Source: Monodelphis domestica (lineage: Eukaryota > Chordata > Mammalia > Didelphimorphia > Didelphidae). From it: DNA of 64,000 nucleotides. The position numbers were made by a program, and so were the translations under genes. The notes below the pieces were generated by a model. It was not told the DNA's origin. It was given only the letters and a program-made list of their open reading frames with translations, and ran no database searches. Location: NCBI RefSeq assembly GCF_027887165.1, contig NC_077232.1:7192891-7256890 (forward strand), given 5' to 3'. Shown here piece after piece: positions 54,595 to 64,000 of this stretch (the first letter of the stretch is position 1; every line of letters starts with the position of its first letter).

Positions 54595-54722
54595 ATGCCC
54601 CCAGTTATGGCCCGGCTGCAGCAAGTGGCCAAGATGGTGATGAGCAGGAAGAAGGTGGTGGTGCTGCTGCTGCTGGGGGCGACGCTGAGCCTGCTCCTGC
54701 ACCAGGGATCGCAGCTCAGCTG
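54595..54722 (+). CDS. GAL3ST3: GAL3ST3 coding exon 2 (signal anchor)
   Basis: Encodes MPPVMARLQQVAKMVMSRKK, then the hydrophobic VVVLLLLGATLSLLL (residues 21-35), HQGSQLS and two bases of Trp. This is the short cytosolic tail and transmembrane anchor of a type II Golgi enzyme. Human begins MPPILQRLQQATKMMSRRK. Donor TG-GTAAGG; it joins 57452 to complete TGG. The start is the first ATG in the exon. Confidence 0.92.
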
Positions 54723-54894
54723 GTAAGGAAGGGCCTGGGCTGGAGCTGGGCTGGGATCAGGCTTCTTCCTTAGCAGTGACACCCAAAGGCTCCCTTAGGG
54801 CTCCTCCCGCTCGCCCAATGAGAGGAGAGGCCAAGAGGAGCTTTAAGGCTCCTCCCTTTGCCCCTCCCTGTAATAAACGCGTCCCAGTGCTTCA

Positions 54895-54990
54895 GTTTCC
54901 CGTTACTCCATCGGATTCTCCTAACACCTTTGTGAGGTGGGCAGGCCGATTATTATTCCCATGTTACAGATGAGGAACACAAGTCCTAGG
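54895..54990 (-). repeat. MIR fragment
   Basis: 'ttctcctaacacctttgtgaggtgggc', 'ttattattcccatgttacagatgagg'. Confidence 0.7.
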
Positions 54991-56559
54991 GGTCAGGTCA
55001 CGGAAAATGGCTCTTCCCTTCACAAGCAGCCCTCCAGCAAGGACCCAGGATGAATAAAGGCTTATCTAGAACTCAGGAGATGTCTTCCTCCTGGGCCTCA
55101 GTCTCTCCAACGCTATCCTTGGAAGAAGACTGGAGGAGCACCTGTGTGAAAGTCTTTGAAGGGCCCCAGAAAGGACAAGAAGGAACAACGGAGTGGATGT
55201 AGCAAACAGACAAACTGAGGCGTGAAAGACTTCCAAAGGGGGCTGGGGTTGGGTGGGCCTGTAAGCAGAGGGCTGGACAGCCTCTGGTTGGCTCTGCTGA
55301 GGTGGAGATTCCTTTGGGATCCAGGCTGGACTGGATGCCAACAGAGAACTGGCTTCAGGGATGACTAGAATCCCTCACTCCGATCTCCCCTAGCATTGAG
55401 TGTTCAGCAAGGGTGAAGTGGAGGGCAGAGTTCATTCCCAGAGAACTCACCGTAGGGCAGAGAGCCTTCTGTGCCACCCCAGGGAGCACCCTTAGCCCGT
55501 CAGGATGGGGATGGAGGGGAAATTATACTTTAAGGCTAGGCCTAGAAGGCAATCACAAGCTGGCGTCCTCCATGGTCTGGGGGGAGGGAGGGCCCCACCA
55601 TACCTTTGACAGGAACCAATTTCGTCCTCCTCGGGTGATCCAAGAAGTGGGTTTTGGGGACACTCAGTTGGGTGGCTCTCCAAGTCTTTCCTCCGGGTGC
55701 CCCGGTCCAACACATCTCCCATTTCTCTGGAGCAGAGGAGGATGGTTTCCGAGATAGTCAAGGGTGGTGAGAGACCTGAAAAACACGATGGTCTTGAACA
55801 CAAGGAAAAGCTGAACACAAGGGTGAAGGAGGCAAGTAAGCAGAGGACAGGGCTGGGAGGGAGGGCCGGTCAGCTCACACAGGGATCTGGGGTCACCTCA
55901 CCAATGGGGCAGTCTTGAAGGGGAAGAAGAACGCAGGCCAAAGCCACTGAGTTAGCCGAGGGGCAAAGAGCGGAGGCGAGGCCACTTCTAAGACCGAAAA
56001 ATGAGGAATTCTTACTGTGTACGAGGGCCAGAGCTAGCAGCAGGTCCATGACACGAGCACACCCAGAGCATGCTGGTAAAATCAGCCTGAGCAGGTCTCA
56101 CCAGATGCCCCAGTCAGCTGTTCAAGGCTGAGCTGGAGAAGCTGAGGCATGGGAATGTCTTCATCTGGAGCTCTCAGGGCCAGTGGTGGAACCGTGGGAA
56201 ACCAGGCCTCGTCCACAGGGCGTCCACTGCCCTCCGGACAAAGGGTTCCCCCTCACTGAAGGTCTTCCAGCAGAGGCTGGGGAGAGACGAGACAGTTACT
56301 TAGGGCCCTGCCAACTCTGAGGTTCTTGAGTGCATGTAGGCGAGGCCGACCTTGGATGTCACGACTCAAGACACAAAAACACCCGATGTGGAGAAGCTCC
56401 AGCCTTGTGGGCCCTTGGACAGGCCTCCCATTCTCCGCTGTAGCATGGAAGGGCTCAGCTTTGTGACCTCTCGAGCTGTGGAATCCCAGGAGGAGATAGA
56501 GCTCAGTCCTGGCCTGGAGACTTGGGGAGGGTCATTTCATATAGATGGTTGGCTGAGGA

Positions 56560-56790
56560 GCAACAGATTGTGTGACCCCAGAGGAGTCCCTTCCTTACGC
56601 TAGGCCTCAGTTCTCTTAACATTAAAATGGCCCAAATGCCTATTGATGTGCCAGCCTTGGATCTAGAGCAGGCATGTCATTTCACCTGTTTGCCCCAACT
56701 TCCTCATCTGTAAAATGGTGGTAGTAATAGCGCTTGTAAAGATCAAATGAGAGCTTCATAAAGGGCTTTTGCCGTAACTATTGCCACCAA
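56560..56790 (+). repeat. MIR-related SINE
   Basis: 'gattgtgtgaccccag', 'aacttcctcatctgtaaaatggtgg', 'agatcaaatgagagcttcataaaggg'. Two pieces or one interrupted copy. Confidence 0.65.
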
Positions 56791-57451
56791 TGATTAGCCC
56801 TAGGAAGGGATTCCCTGGCCTTGGGAGCATCTTCCTTTCCCTGGGCCCCAGGCTCCAGTCACAAAAGGGCTCATTAGGCGGATGTTCTTTCTGGTTGGTG
56901 CCTCGGTAGGGGAAGAGGGCAGTAAACGGGTCCTGTGTGCTGGGCCCTGTGAAAGGTAAGCCAGTCCCTGCCCGAGCTCAGCTGCACGGTGGAGACGGCC
57001 CAAGAGCTACTGCAATAGTCCCCGCACGATGGAGTGAGGATCTGGACCGGGGTGGGGCAGGTCCAAGGAGAGAAGGGGTGGCCCAGCCGGGGTGGGGGTG
57101 GGGGAGGCCCAAAGGCCCAGGACGGTTTCTAGCTTGGGAGCCTGAGGGCCTGGGAGCAGGGCCCCATCCTCCACCCATGGGCTTGGGGAAGAGATGAGCC
57201 CTTCTGGACATGACTTAGCCGGCTCCACGGTCCTTTAGAGCTGGGGGTGGTGCCTTGGCCCTGTGTGGCCTTCAGAGTTGGGCTGCAGACGGGCGAGGTG
57301 AGGGGGGGGGGCCGGAACCAGACAGGGCTGTAACACCTTCCCCTTTGGGGCGCCCCGCTGTGAACTCTGCCCTTCCCCCAAGGCAGGGGGCCCAGGCGGA
57401 CCCCAGGCATGGCCTCAGTGTGGTCCCCCTCTCCCCTCGCCCGGCCTGCAG

Positions 57452-58637
57452 GTCCCTGCGGCTCCTCTTCCCAGCGGTGGCGCCCCGCTGCCCAGCAAGC
57501 CCCACGCGGCCCAAGCACACAGCCGTGGCGTTCGTCAAGACGCACAAGACAGCAGGCACCACGGTGCAGAACATCCTGTTCCGCTTCGCCGAGAGGCACA
57601 ACGTGACGCTGGCGCTGCCCCGCCCCAGCTGCGAGCACCAGTTCTGCTACCCCCGCAACTTCTCGGCCCGCTTCGTGCACCCGGCCACGCGGCCGCCCCG
57701 CATGCTCGCCGGCCACCTGCGCTTCAACCGAGCCGAGCTGCGGCGCCTGCTGCCCAACGACACGGTCTACGTGACCATCCTCCGCGAGCCCGCTGCCATG
57801 TTCGAGTCCCTCTTTAGCTACTACAACCGCTACTGCCCAGCCTTCGTCCGCGTGCCCAATGGCTCCCTGGAGACCTTCCTGCGCGCGCCGCGCGCCTACT
57901 ACCGGCCCGACGAGCGCTTCGCCATGTACGCTCACAACACGCTGGCCTATGACCTGGGCGGCGACAACGAGCGCAACGCCCGCCAAGAGCCGGCCTACCT
58001 GGCGGGCCTCATCCGCGATGTCGAAGCCACTTTCTCACTAGTCATGATCGCCGAGTACTTCGACGAGTCGCTGGTGCTGCTGCGCCGCCTGCTGGCCTGG
58101 GACCTGGATGACGTGCTCTACGCCGAGCTCAACGTGCGCAGCGCCGCCTCACGCCTCGCCTCCCTCCCCGAAGGCTTGGCGCGCGCGGTGCGCCGCTGGA
58201 ACGCGCTCGACGCCGGCCTCTACGCGCACTTTAACGCCTCCTTCTGGGACCGCGTGGCGCGCGCCGGCCGCGAGTGCGTGCAGCACGAGGCGCGCCAGCT
58301 GCGAGAGGCGCGGGAGCGACTGCTGCGCCGCTGCTTCGGCCCACGCCCGCGCCTGCGCCCGGCTGCTGAGATCCGCAACAAGCAGCTGCAACCCTGGCAG
58401 CCGCTGGGCAACGTGGGCATCGTGGGGTATGACCTGCCCAGCCGCTCGCCTTGGGGATCCCCGAGCAGAGACGAGTGCCTCAAGCTGGCCATGCCCGAGG
58501 TGCAGTACTCGAGCTATCTGTTGCACAAACAGAAGCGCCGCGCCGGGACCTCGGCTGGCGACCACCCGCCGCCGCCCCCGCCGCCGCGCCCTATCCGAGC
58601 CCTGCCCCGGCCCCGGCCCTGGGTCCGGAGAGACTGA
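57452..58637 (+). CDS. GAL3ST3: GAL3ST3 main coding exon (galactose-3-O-sulfotransferase 3)
   Basis: A Golgi enzyme that moves sulfate from PAPS to the 3-hydroxyl of galactose in N-acetyllactosamine-type glycans. With exon 2 the protein has 437 residues (human 431). The 5'-phosphosulfate loop is FVKTHKTAGTTVQNILFRF (about residues 70-88), the Gal3ST form of the PAPS site. The 3'-phosphate-binding strand is TILREPAAMFESLFSYYN. The conserved family blocks CEHQFCYPRNFS, NTLAYDLGGDNERN and ESLVLLRRLLAWDLDDVLYA follow. Sequons occur at NVT (residue 93), NFS, NDT, NGS and NAS. The C-terminus is Pro/Arg-rich and variable. Acceptor CGGCCTGCAG. It lies in one intronless block, as in human. GC content is very high, which makes long antisense frames. 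Confidence 0.95.
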
Positions 58638-59312
58638 TTTCCACGTTCCACCCCACACACACCATTAGAGACTTGCTGCTCCGCCTCCAATCCGGCCGGG
58701 AGGCGGTGACCCCCCTCCCCCCACGTGCGGCTCCACCCCCATAGCTGGCCGGGAGGGATGGCCCTTCAGGTGTGTGGCTCCACCCCCAGGCTGCTCCGGA
58801 GGGATGGCCCTCCCTCCCCACCCGCTGCTCAGCCCCGTCCCGAGCTGGCCGCGGGCTGGGGACGCCCGTCCTCTCCCGAGATCACTCCTCTCCCGAGATC
58901 ACTCCGCTCCCCGCCCCATTCCCGCTCTGAAGCCCCCTTGCATGCAGGGGAGGGTGCGTGCACCCAAACGGGCACGTGTGAAGCACTCCCCTGGCGGGGG
59001 GAAGGCGGACTCGCTTCCGCACAGCCCCTCTCCTCTAAAGGGGGCGACCCTTGGGTCCGGCCAGCGAAAGGAGGGAGCATCAGGGACTGGGCGCCCCCTG
59101 TGGAGCCAAGCTGAGGACTCTGCACGCACATGGGACACCCCCGCCCCAAGCTGCGAGCTTCCTCTCCAGAAGGGCCCCCTCCCCGGAGCCCAGCACACTG
59201 GGTCTTCCAGGCTCCATCCCTTTCCCACAATTCCAGCTGTTCCCAACCCGGGACTGAATAGGGGCTGCCTTTGGAGGCTGTTTTTTCCAATAAACGGGAT
59301 TTCCCGGGATTT
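58638..59312 (+). other. GAL3ST3: GAL3ST3 3' UTR
   Basis: From the TGA to shortly after the poly(A) signal; GC-rich, with two near-repeats 'ggatggccct' at about 58757 and 58801. Confidence 0.75.
59289..59294 (+). terminator. GAL3ST3: GAL3ST3 poly(A) signal AATAAA
   Basis: Exact AATAAA, 652 nt after the stop codon; a GT-rich stretch follows at about 59319. Confidence 0.75.
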
Positions 59313-59511
59313 TCCGAGGTCCGTCTTATGGGGGCACTCAAGGCCTGAGGCAGCTTCAGAGCAAGGATTAGCTATGGCTGGAATGGCGGGTCAGAGGACC
59401 CTACATTTGGAGCTGGAAGGAGCCCCCCTGGGCAGATGAGGAACTGAGCCCCGGAGAGATTCGGTGACTCGTCCAGCGTTCTCCAGCTAGCCATTGTGTA
59501 GGATGGGAAGG

Positions 59512-59690
59512 GGCAGCTAAGTAGCAGCCTGGAGACCGGAGGTCCTGGGTTCAAATTTGACCTCAGACGTGTCCTAGCCGGATGACCTTGGGCAAGTCAC
59601 CTAACCTCCCATGGTGTAGCCCTTGCTGCTCTTCTGCCTTGGAACCAATACACAGTACTGATGCGAAGAAGGTGAGAGTTTTTTTAAATG
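59512..59690 (+). repeat. tRNA-derived SINE
   Basis: 'ggggcagctaagtagcagcctgg', 'ggaggtcctgggttcaaatttgacctcag', 'gatgaccttgggcaagtcacc', tail at 59690. Confidence 0.88.
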
Positions 59691-60124
59691 TAGGGTAGGA
59701 TGGAGGATTTGAAACCAGATCTTCCTAACTTGCTAACTTCCTAAGTGGAGGCGTTGGAACCACTACTCCAGAGATCCAAGTAGAATCCTGATGTAGTTGC
59801 AACCTTTACCTAAGTGACCCCCCCAGCCTTTGCTGGGAAACCTCCAGAGAGAGGAAGCCCACGGCCTCCTGGGGCAGTTCGCCTACTTCCTTCGCTTTGA
59901 CTTCTTGGGGAGGGAAGGCGGATGGTGGTTCACCTTTGTTTTGTGCATTTATTTCTTCAGTTTATGCAGTAATGCAGCATTCCGAAGTCTCCGCAGTGCT
60001 CGATTCCCTTCTTTCCCTCTTAGCCCAGCACAGCCGCTGGCTGAGGGTGCTGTCGGTCTGCTGCTTCTGCGATCCAAGAATCCGCGTCTGAACATTATCA
60101 TGCTCTTGGGAAGCGGTCTTTAGA
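59691..60124. other. downstream of GAL3ST3, no gene
   Basis: Nothing recognised. Confidence 0.4.
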
Positions 60125-60300
60125 GGATAGACTCCAACTTAACCAGCTGGGTGACCTTAGACAAGTCACTTCCCAGCTCCTGTCTGATTCCTCAAGGGTA
60201 GAATGGGAAGAATACCTTCCGGGATTATTGACCTGGGATCCTGTGGGCTTCTTCCCACAGGGGCCGGCACACAGAAGGTGCTTCATCAATGCACGTTACC
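60125..60300 (+). repeat. MIR-like SINE
   Basis: 'aaccagctgggtgaccttagacaagtcacttcc', 'gattcctcaagggtagaatggg', 'aggtgcttcatcaatgc'. Confidence 0.7.
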
Positions 60301-60334
60301 CTTCTTAAAAGATGTGGGGCCTGGAGGATCCTGA

Positions 60335-60530
60335 GAGCGGGTCCCAGCCCAGCTTGTTGCTCTCCATGACCCCATTGGAGGTTCTCTTGGCCAACACACT
60401 GGCTGGCCCTTTCCTTCTCCCGTTCATTTACAGATGAGAAAACGGAGACCCCCAGAATAAAGTGACTCGCCTAGGGTCACGCTGAGGCCATATTTGAACC
60501 CAGAAGCATGAGTCTACCGCCTGGTCACTC
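60335..60530 (-). repeat. SINE (second class), minus strand
   Basis: 'ctccatgaccccattggaggttctcttggccaacacactgg', 'cagatgagaaaacgg', 'gtgactcgcctagggtcac'. Confidence 0.78.
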
Positions 60531-61074
60531 GTTTGCAAATCTGAAGGCACCCCATGAGCGAGTGGTTATGATTATGCTCACCATCATCGTCCTTATTTTC
60601 TTCACTTCAAGGCCATGGGTACGGCCGTAGGATGAAAGCCAGGAAGGGCTTCAAGCCAATGCTGACTGCGTCCGAGGCTCGCTCTTGGCCCTCCTTGGCC
60701 GAGGGTGAAGGCTGAGGACTGCCGCTCGGGACCAGACCTTCCCAGGGCTTCACAACCACCTACAAAGTCTGGAGGGGCTGCCCAACACAAGAGCTGCACT
60801 GGTGCTCTCCATCCCAGCAGACGCCATTCTCTAGGCTGTGATACTTCCAAAGACTGACAGCAGAGGGAGGCAAAACAGAGGGAGTCTGGGAGAGCCGGGC
60901 TCTCCTGAAGGAGCCATCTAGACCTTGCCCTTAGCAGACACTGAGTCACTGTAAGAGCTGGCCAGAGGCTACTTCCTCGGGACTTCATGCCTTTTCCCAC
61001 TAAGGGGAAGTGTCCTGAGTGGCTGCAACCCCAAGGGAGCTAGCTCTGTGAGTCTTAAAGAAAGGATATAGGTA
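60531..61074. other. intergenic, no gene
   Basis: Nothing recognised; the 132-codon antisense frame at 60602-61000 has no family resemblance. Confidence 0.4.
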
Positions 61075-61260
61075 GGGAGGGCTAGGTGGCTCAGTAGATT
61101 GAGAGGGGGGAGGTCCTGGGTTCAAAACTGAACTCAGACTCTAGCTGTGTGACCTTGAGAGAGTCACTTAACCCCTATTGCCTAGCCCTAGGCCTTATCA
61201 TTCTTATACCTTGGAACCAAAAGGGTATTCTAAGATGGAGGGTAAGAGTTTAAAAAAAAA
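61075..61260 (+). repeat. tRNA-derived SINE
   Basis: 'ggctaggtggctcagtagattgagag', 'aggtcctgggttcaaaactg', 'tgtgaccttgagagagtcacttaacccc', poly-A end. Confidence 0.88.
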
Positions 61261-61327
61261 TCACCAAAAACAAAGAATACAGATACCTGGAGAGGAGTCA
61301 GTCTTAACAACTGTCTTGGGCCTTAAA

Positions 61328-61522
61328 CATCTTTTTTAAAACCCTCACCTTCTGTGTGTGTATTGGTTCCAAGGCAGAAGAGTGGTAAGGGCTAGGCAGT
61401 GGGGGTTAAGTGACTTGGCCAGGGTCACACAGCTGAGAAGTGCCTGGGGCTGAGTTTTGAACCCAGGACCTCCCATTTCTAGGTCTGGCTCTCAATCCAC
61501 TGAGCTACCCAGCTGCCCCCTC
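61328..61522 (-). repeat. tRNA-derived SINE, near full length
   Basis: T-run tail, 'ttggttccaaggcagaagagtggtaagggctaggc', 'cagggtcacacagctgag', head 'ctcaatccactgagctacccagctgcccc'. Inverted partner of the SINE at 61075. Confidence 0.9.
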
Positions 61523-61794
61523 CATATATAATTTCTCTTGATAATGTGCAGCAAAATCTGTTCCATGCTTTGAAAGCCTGATGTTAGGGGGGAGGGAAGG
61601 GGGGGACCATATTAAGCTTAATTAAAGAGAAGCTCTCAAATCTGAACCTCATTGACTATGTCAAGGGATAGGAGTCTGGGCATCCGCCACCATCACACAT
61701 GGGTTACAATAGCTGGAAATGAGAGAATCCTTTACTTACATCAGTTTCATTGGATCCTTCCTTACTATAGTCTGGGGCACGTGCCGAAGCAAAT

Positions 61795-62120
61795 TCTACT
61801 ATTAGCATTTACGTAGCTCCTACTATGCACCAGCCAGCTGTACTAAATGGGTCCTTTTTTTTGTTTCCTTTACAAATTATCTCATTCAATCCTCATAAAA
61901 AACCCAGGGAGGTAGGGACTATTTAAAAAAATACATTTATTTACTTAAATATTACATGTTTATTTATTTTAAATAGATTTATCCCCCCCCTCCCCCCGCC
62001 ATGTTACAGCTGAGGATACTGAGGCAAACCAGGACCACATAGCTAGTCTGAAGCTGGATTTGAATTCTGGCCTTCCTGACTCTAAGCCCAGCATTCTCTC
62101 TATTGTAGCACCTAGCTGCT
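61795..62120 (-). repeat. MIR-related SINE with an AT-rich insert
   Basis: 'tacgtagctcctactatgcacc', 'aaattatctcattcaatcctcat', then AT-rich extra sequence (about 61920-61985), then 'cagctgaggatactgaggcaaa', 'tgtagcacctagctgctgcc'. Confidence 0.72.
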
Positions 62121-62159
62121 GCCTGTATGACTTCCCAAGGTTGTGCCAAGGCTCAATCT

Positions 62160-62300
62160 AGAGTGTCTAATTGGACTTTCACAACAGCTCTAGGAGGAAA
62201 CTAGGACAAGTTTCAACATTTGTATTTTACAGCTGAGGAGACCAAGTTTCAGAGAGCAGAAGGGACTATCTAAAATCACAAGATCTAACTGTCAGGAGCC
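62160..62300 (-). repeat. MIR fragment
   Basis: 'ggactttcacaacagctctaggagg', 'tgtattttacagctgaggagaccaag'. Confidence 0.6.
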
Positions 62301-62688
62301 CAATGCTATGCAGACGGAAGGATTCCGAGAAGTCGGTCTCAAGATGAAGCTGGTGAATCCTTCCGGTTTCCGGGGGTATCCTTGATGCCCCTAGTTTGCC
62401 AGTGAGGGTCCTTCTCGATGCTCTTGGCCAGCTCACAAAGTCAAAGCCATCTCCAGTGTTTCTGTACCGAATGTGGGAAAAAGCAGAGGCCCATCTTCAT
62501 GGCCACATGCCAGCCAGCTGAGAGTGGAGAAGATCTCCTGTCTCTTCCCCATCCAGACGCTGGCATCATGTTGCTCTTGGTAGGACACAGGCAGACAGAA
62601 AAAACAAGACTGGAGACCCCACTTTGGCCTTGAAAGGTGCATGGGGGGTGGGGATCCCCTATTCCTATGGACAGAGCCCAGTGCCTTG
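62301..62688. other. intergenic, no gene
   Basis: Nothing recognised. Confidence 0.4.
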
Positions 62689-63480
62689 TGTAATGAGTTA
62701 TTTGTTAATTAGCCCAATTAAGAATAGATCGTGGCCAGATGTGGGGTTTATGAAGTAGTTGGAGATGTCCTAAGGTTGCTTTAAGATTGCCGTGGAATTC
62801 TGAGTAGGGAATTCTCTCGGAGGGAGGGAATTTCCAGAGTACCTTAGGGAAGGCGGGTGGAAACGATGGCGCGCTTCTGGGATAGAGTCTCAGACATTGG
62901 TTGGTTTTGGTTTTCCTGGGATCATCCTTGAGGAAATTGGTGGAGATGGATTTGGTGATGTTCTGAGGAGGTTGGAGGGTGTCTTAGTTGTTCCCTGTGA
63001 CATTGCAGGGGAGCAGCAGGGCCAGAAGGGGGCAGAAGAGAGCAACATCTTTGAACCTGTTCATAGTTGAATTTCTGTGGCTGGAGAAATACAAGAAATG
63101 ACAACAATTCCTTGGAGAAATATATAAGAAAGGAAATACTTATACAATTAAATGAGATGAGTGTCGTAAGCTAGAATTAGGAAGTTGTTGACCTGGATTT
63201 TTCTCAAGGAAGAAGCCTCTGGCCAGACAGATCAGGGTTTCTAGATAGAGGTACTAGATTTCGGGTACGAATCCCAATAAGCAATAGTATTCCTACCTGT
63301 CTGTCCCTTTTCCTTTCCTTTAATCTCTAGAGTTACAATAAATCGGTTTTTTAAATTCAGTCTCCAGCAGATTTCCTTCAACTGCTAAAATCAGCCATTT
63401 TCCTCCAACTGCCAGCAACTGAATTCCCTTAACCTAATAGCCTACCAGTATCTACCAATAGCTACCAACGACTGGGGACA
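62689..63480 (+). mobile_element. probable solo LTR fossil, fourth family
   Basis: TGTAATGAG start, an AATAAA in 'gttacaataaatcgg' near 63336, then about 140 bp of R-U5-like sequence ending GGGGACA. No coding interior or paired LTR is in the window. Ends are approximate. Confidence 0.5.
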
Positions 63481-64000
63481 CCAATGCCAATAAATAAGGG
63501 TTTCTATTTCCCATTGCACATGCGCCCCTCCTCTGACATCATACAGCTGGCTCATGGCCATGATATTTATTTATATTTATGATGCAGAAACATGTCCCTG
63601 GCATGGCCCCCCTAAAGTATTCTGGTCCCTTGGGGTTCTGTGCCATCTTGGCATCAATGGTAAGTATTGGCATTTGGAGTTAAATGACTTGGCCAGGGTC
63701 ACATAGGCGGTACGTGAAGTGGACGTTGAAGGGGATATTGAAGTCCTGAGATGAAAAGAAGACAGGGAGAAACATCACTTAAAATGCAGTGCTTTATGGG
63801 GAGAGGGAAGGTGGGGCGTTGTCTCAAGTCAATTGACCTGAGACAAATGCCCAAAGATTGATAGAAAAATCCCTTATTTGCAGGAGGATGAAGGAATGAT
63901 AACATTTTTACAATGTTTGGAGACAGATTTTCCTTTAGAATGAACAGAGTCTGTTGGCAGAGCCTGAGGGGATTAAGACACCATGATTGTTACTGTTTCC
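63481..64000. other. right edge, no gene
   Basis: A minus-strand SINE scrap lies at about 63642-63712 ('gacttggccagggtcacatagg'). Nothing else recognised. Confidence 0.45.

Larger units (their letters stand above)
54723..57451 (+). other. GAL3ST3 intron 2
   Basis: 2.7 kb. MIR-like pieces lie at about 54895-54990 (minus) and 56560-56790 (plus), with old-repeat wording at about 56915-57090 ('gagctactgcaatagtcc'). No exon seen. Confidence 0.6.

Noticed and set aside
57129-57986. 285-codon antisense reading frame opposite GAL3ST3
   Set aside because: It lies over the very GC-rich conserved exon, where absence of stops on the other strand is expected, and its composition resembles no known family.
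61075-61522. Inverted repeat that could be a hairpin RNA gene
   Set aside because: The two arms are independent SINE copies in opposite orientation, a common arrangement.
62418-62633. Possible start of the next gene (CATSPER1 expected by human order)
   Set aside because: Neither this frame nor others near the right edge resembles CATSPER1; repeats dominate and the gene is probably beyond the window.

Overview
The window is vertebrate nuclear DNA, almost certainly from a marsupial. It is full of tRNA-derived SINEs of the marsupial type: a box-B-like gttcaaatc stretch, then 'gtgaccctgggcaagtcac', then a short A-rich tail. It also carries MIR and L2 copies, LINE 3' ends of a type I know from opossum and dasyurid sequence, and several LTR fossils. 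Coding sequence is split into short exons with GT-AG introns. I recognise three protein genes, and their order matches human 11q13 (GAL3ST3 - SF3B2 - PACS1). Exact species cannot be told from the window.

Layout. Positions 1-20631 are best read as the large first intron of PACS1 (minus strand); I see no exon in it. It holds a 3.7-kb LTR element (6926-10662), further LTR copies (4642-4960, 13834-14189), a long L2 LINE (about 11880-13645) and a GC-rich stretch (about 15000-19000). PACS1 exon 1 and its CpG island lie at 20560-21480. SF3B2 follows on the minus strand (22030-41060). I could place all 21 coding exons; the phases join without a break and give 897 residues against 895 in human (human figure from memory). 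Its CpG-island promoter is at about 40560-41330. From 41330 to 51000 the intergenic DNA is mostly repeats: a compact LTR pair (42122-43708), an LTR inserted in a LINE (46615-47418), SINEs and L2. GAL3ST3 runs on the plus strand from a CpG-rich first exon (about 51240-51435) through exon 2 (54458-54722) to the main coding exon (57452-58637), with a poly(A) signal at 59289. The rest, to 64000, is repeats with no gene I can support.

Functionally the genes are unrelated neighbours. SF3B2 is a core U2 snRNP (SF3b) splicing factor. PACS1 is a trans-Golgi sorting adaptor that reads acidic clusters. GAL3ST3 is a Golgi sulfotransferase. SF3B2 and PACS1 are tandem and tight (under 1.1 kb from the SF3B2 poly(A) signal to the PACS1 start codon). 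SF3B2 and GAL3ST3 are divergent, separated by about 10 kb that is largely repeats.

The most interesting points are in SF3B2. Intron 1 has a GC instead of GT donor. Intron 2 is 145 nt and carries a 12-G run near its start and a pure C-run as its pyrimidine tract. A 17-codon block known from the human protein has no visible exon and sits beside a 15-bp tandem duplication. Three ZNF143/THAP11-type motifs are evenly spaced upstream of the promoter. I found no sign of an unknown coding system.
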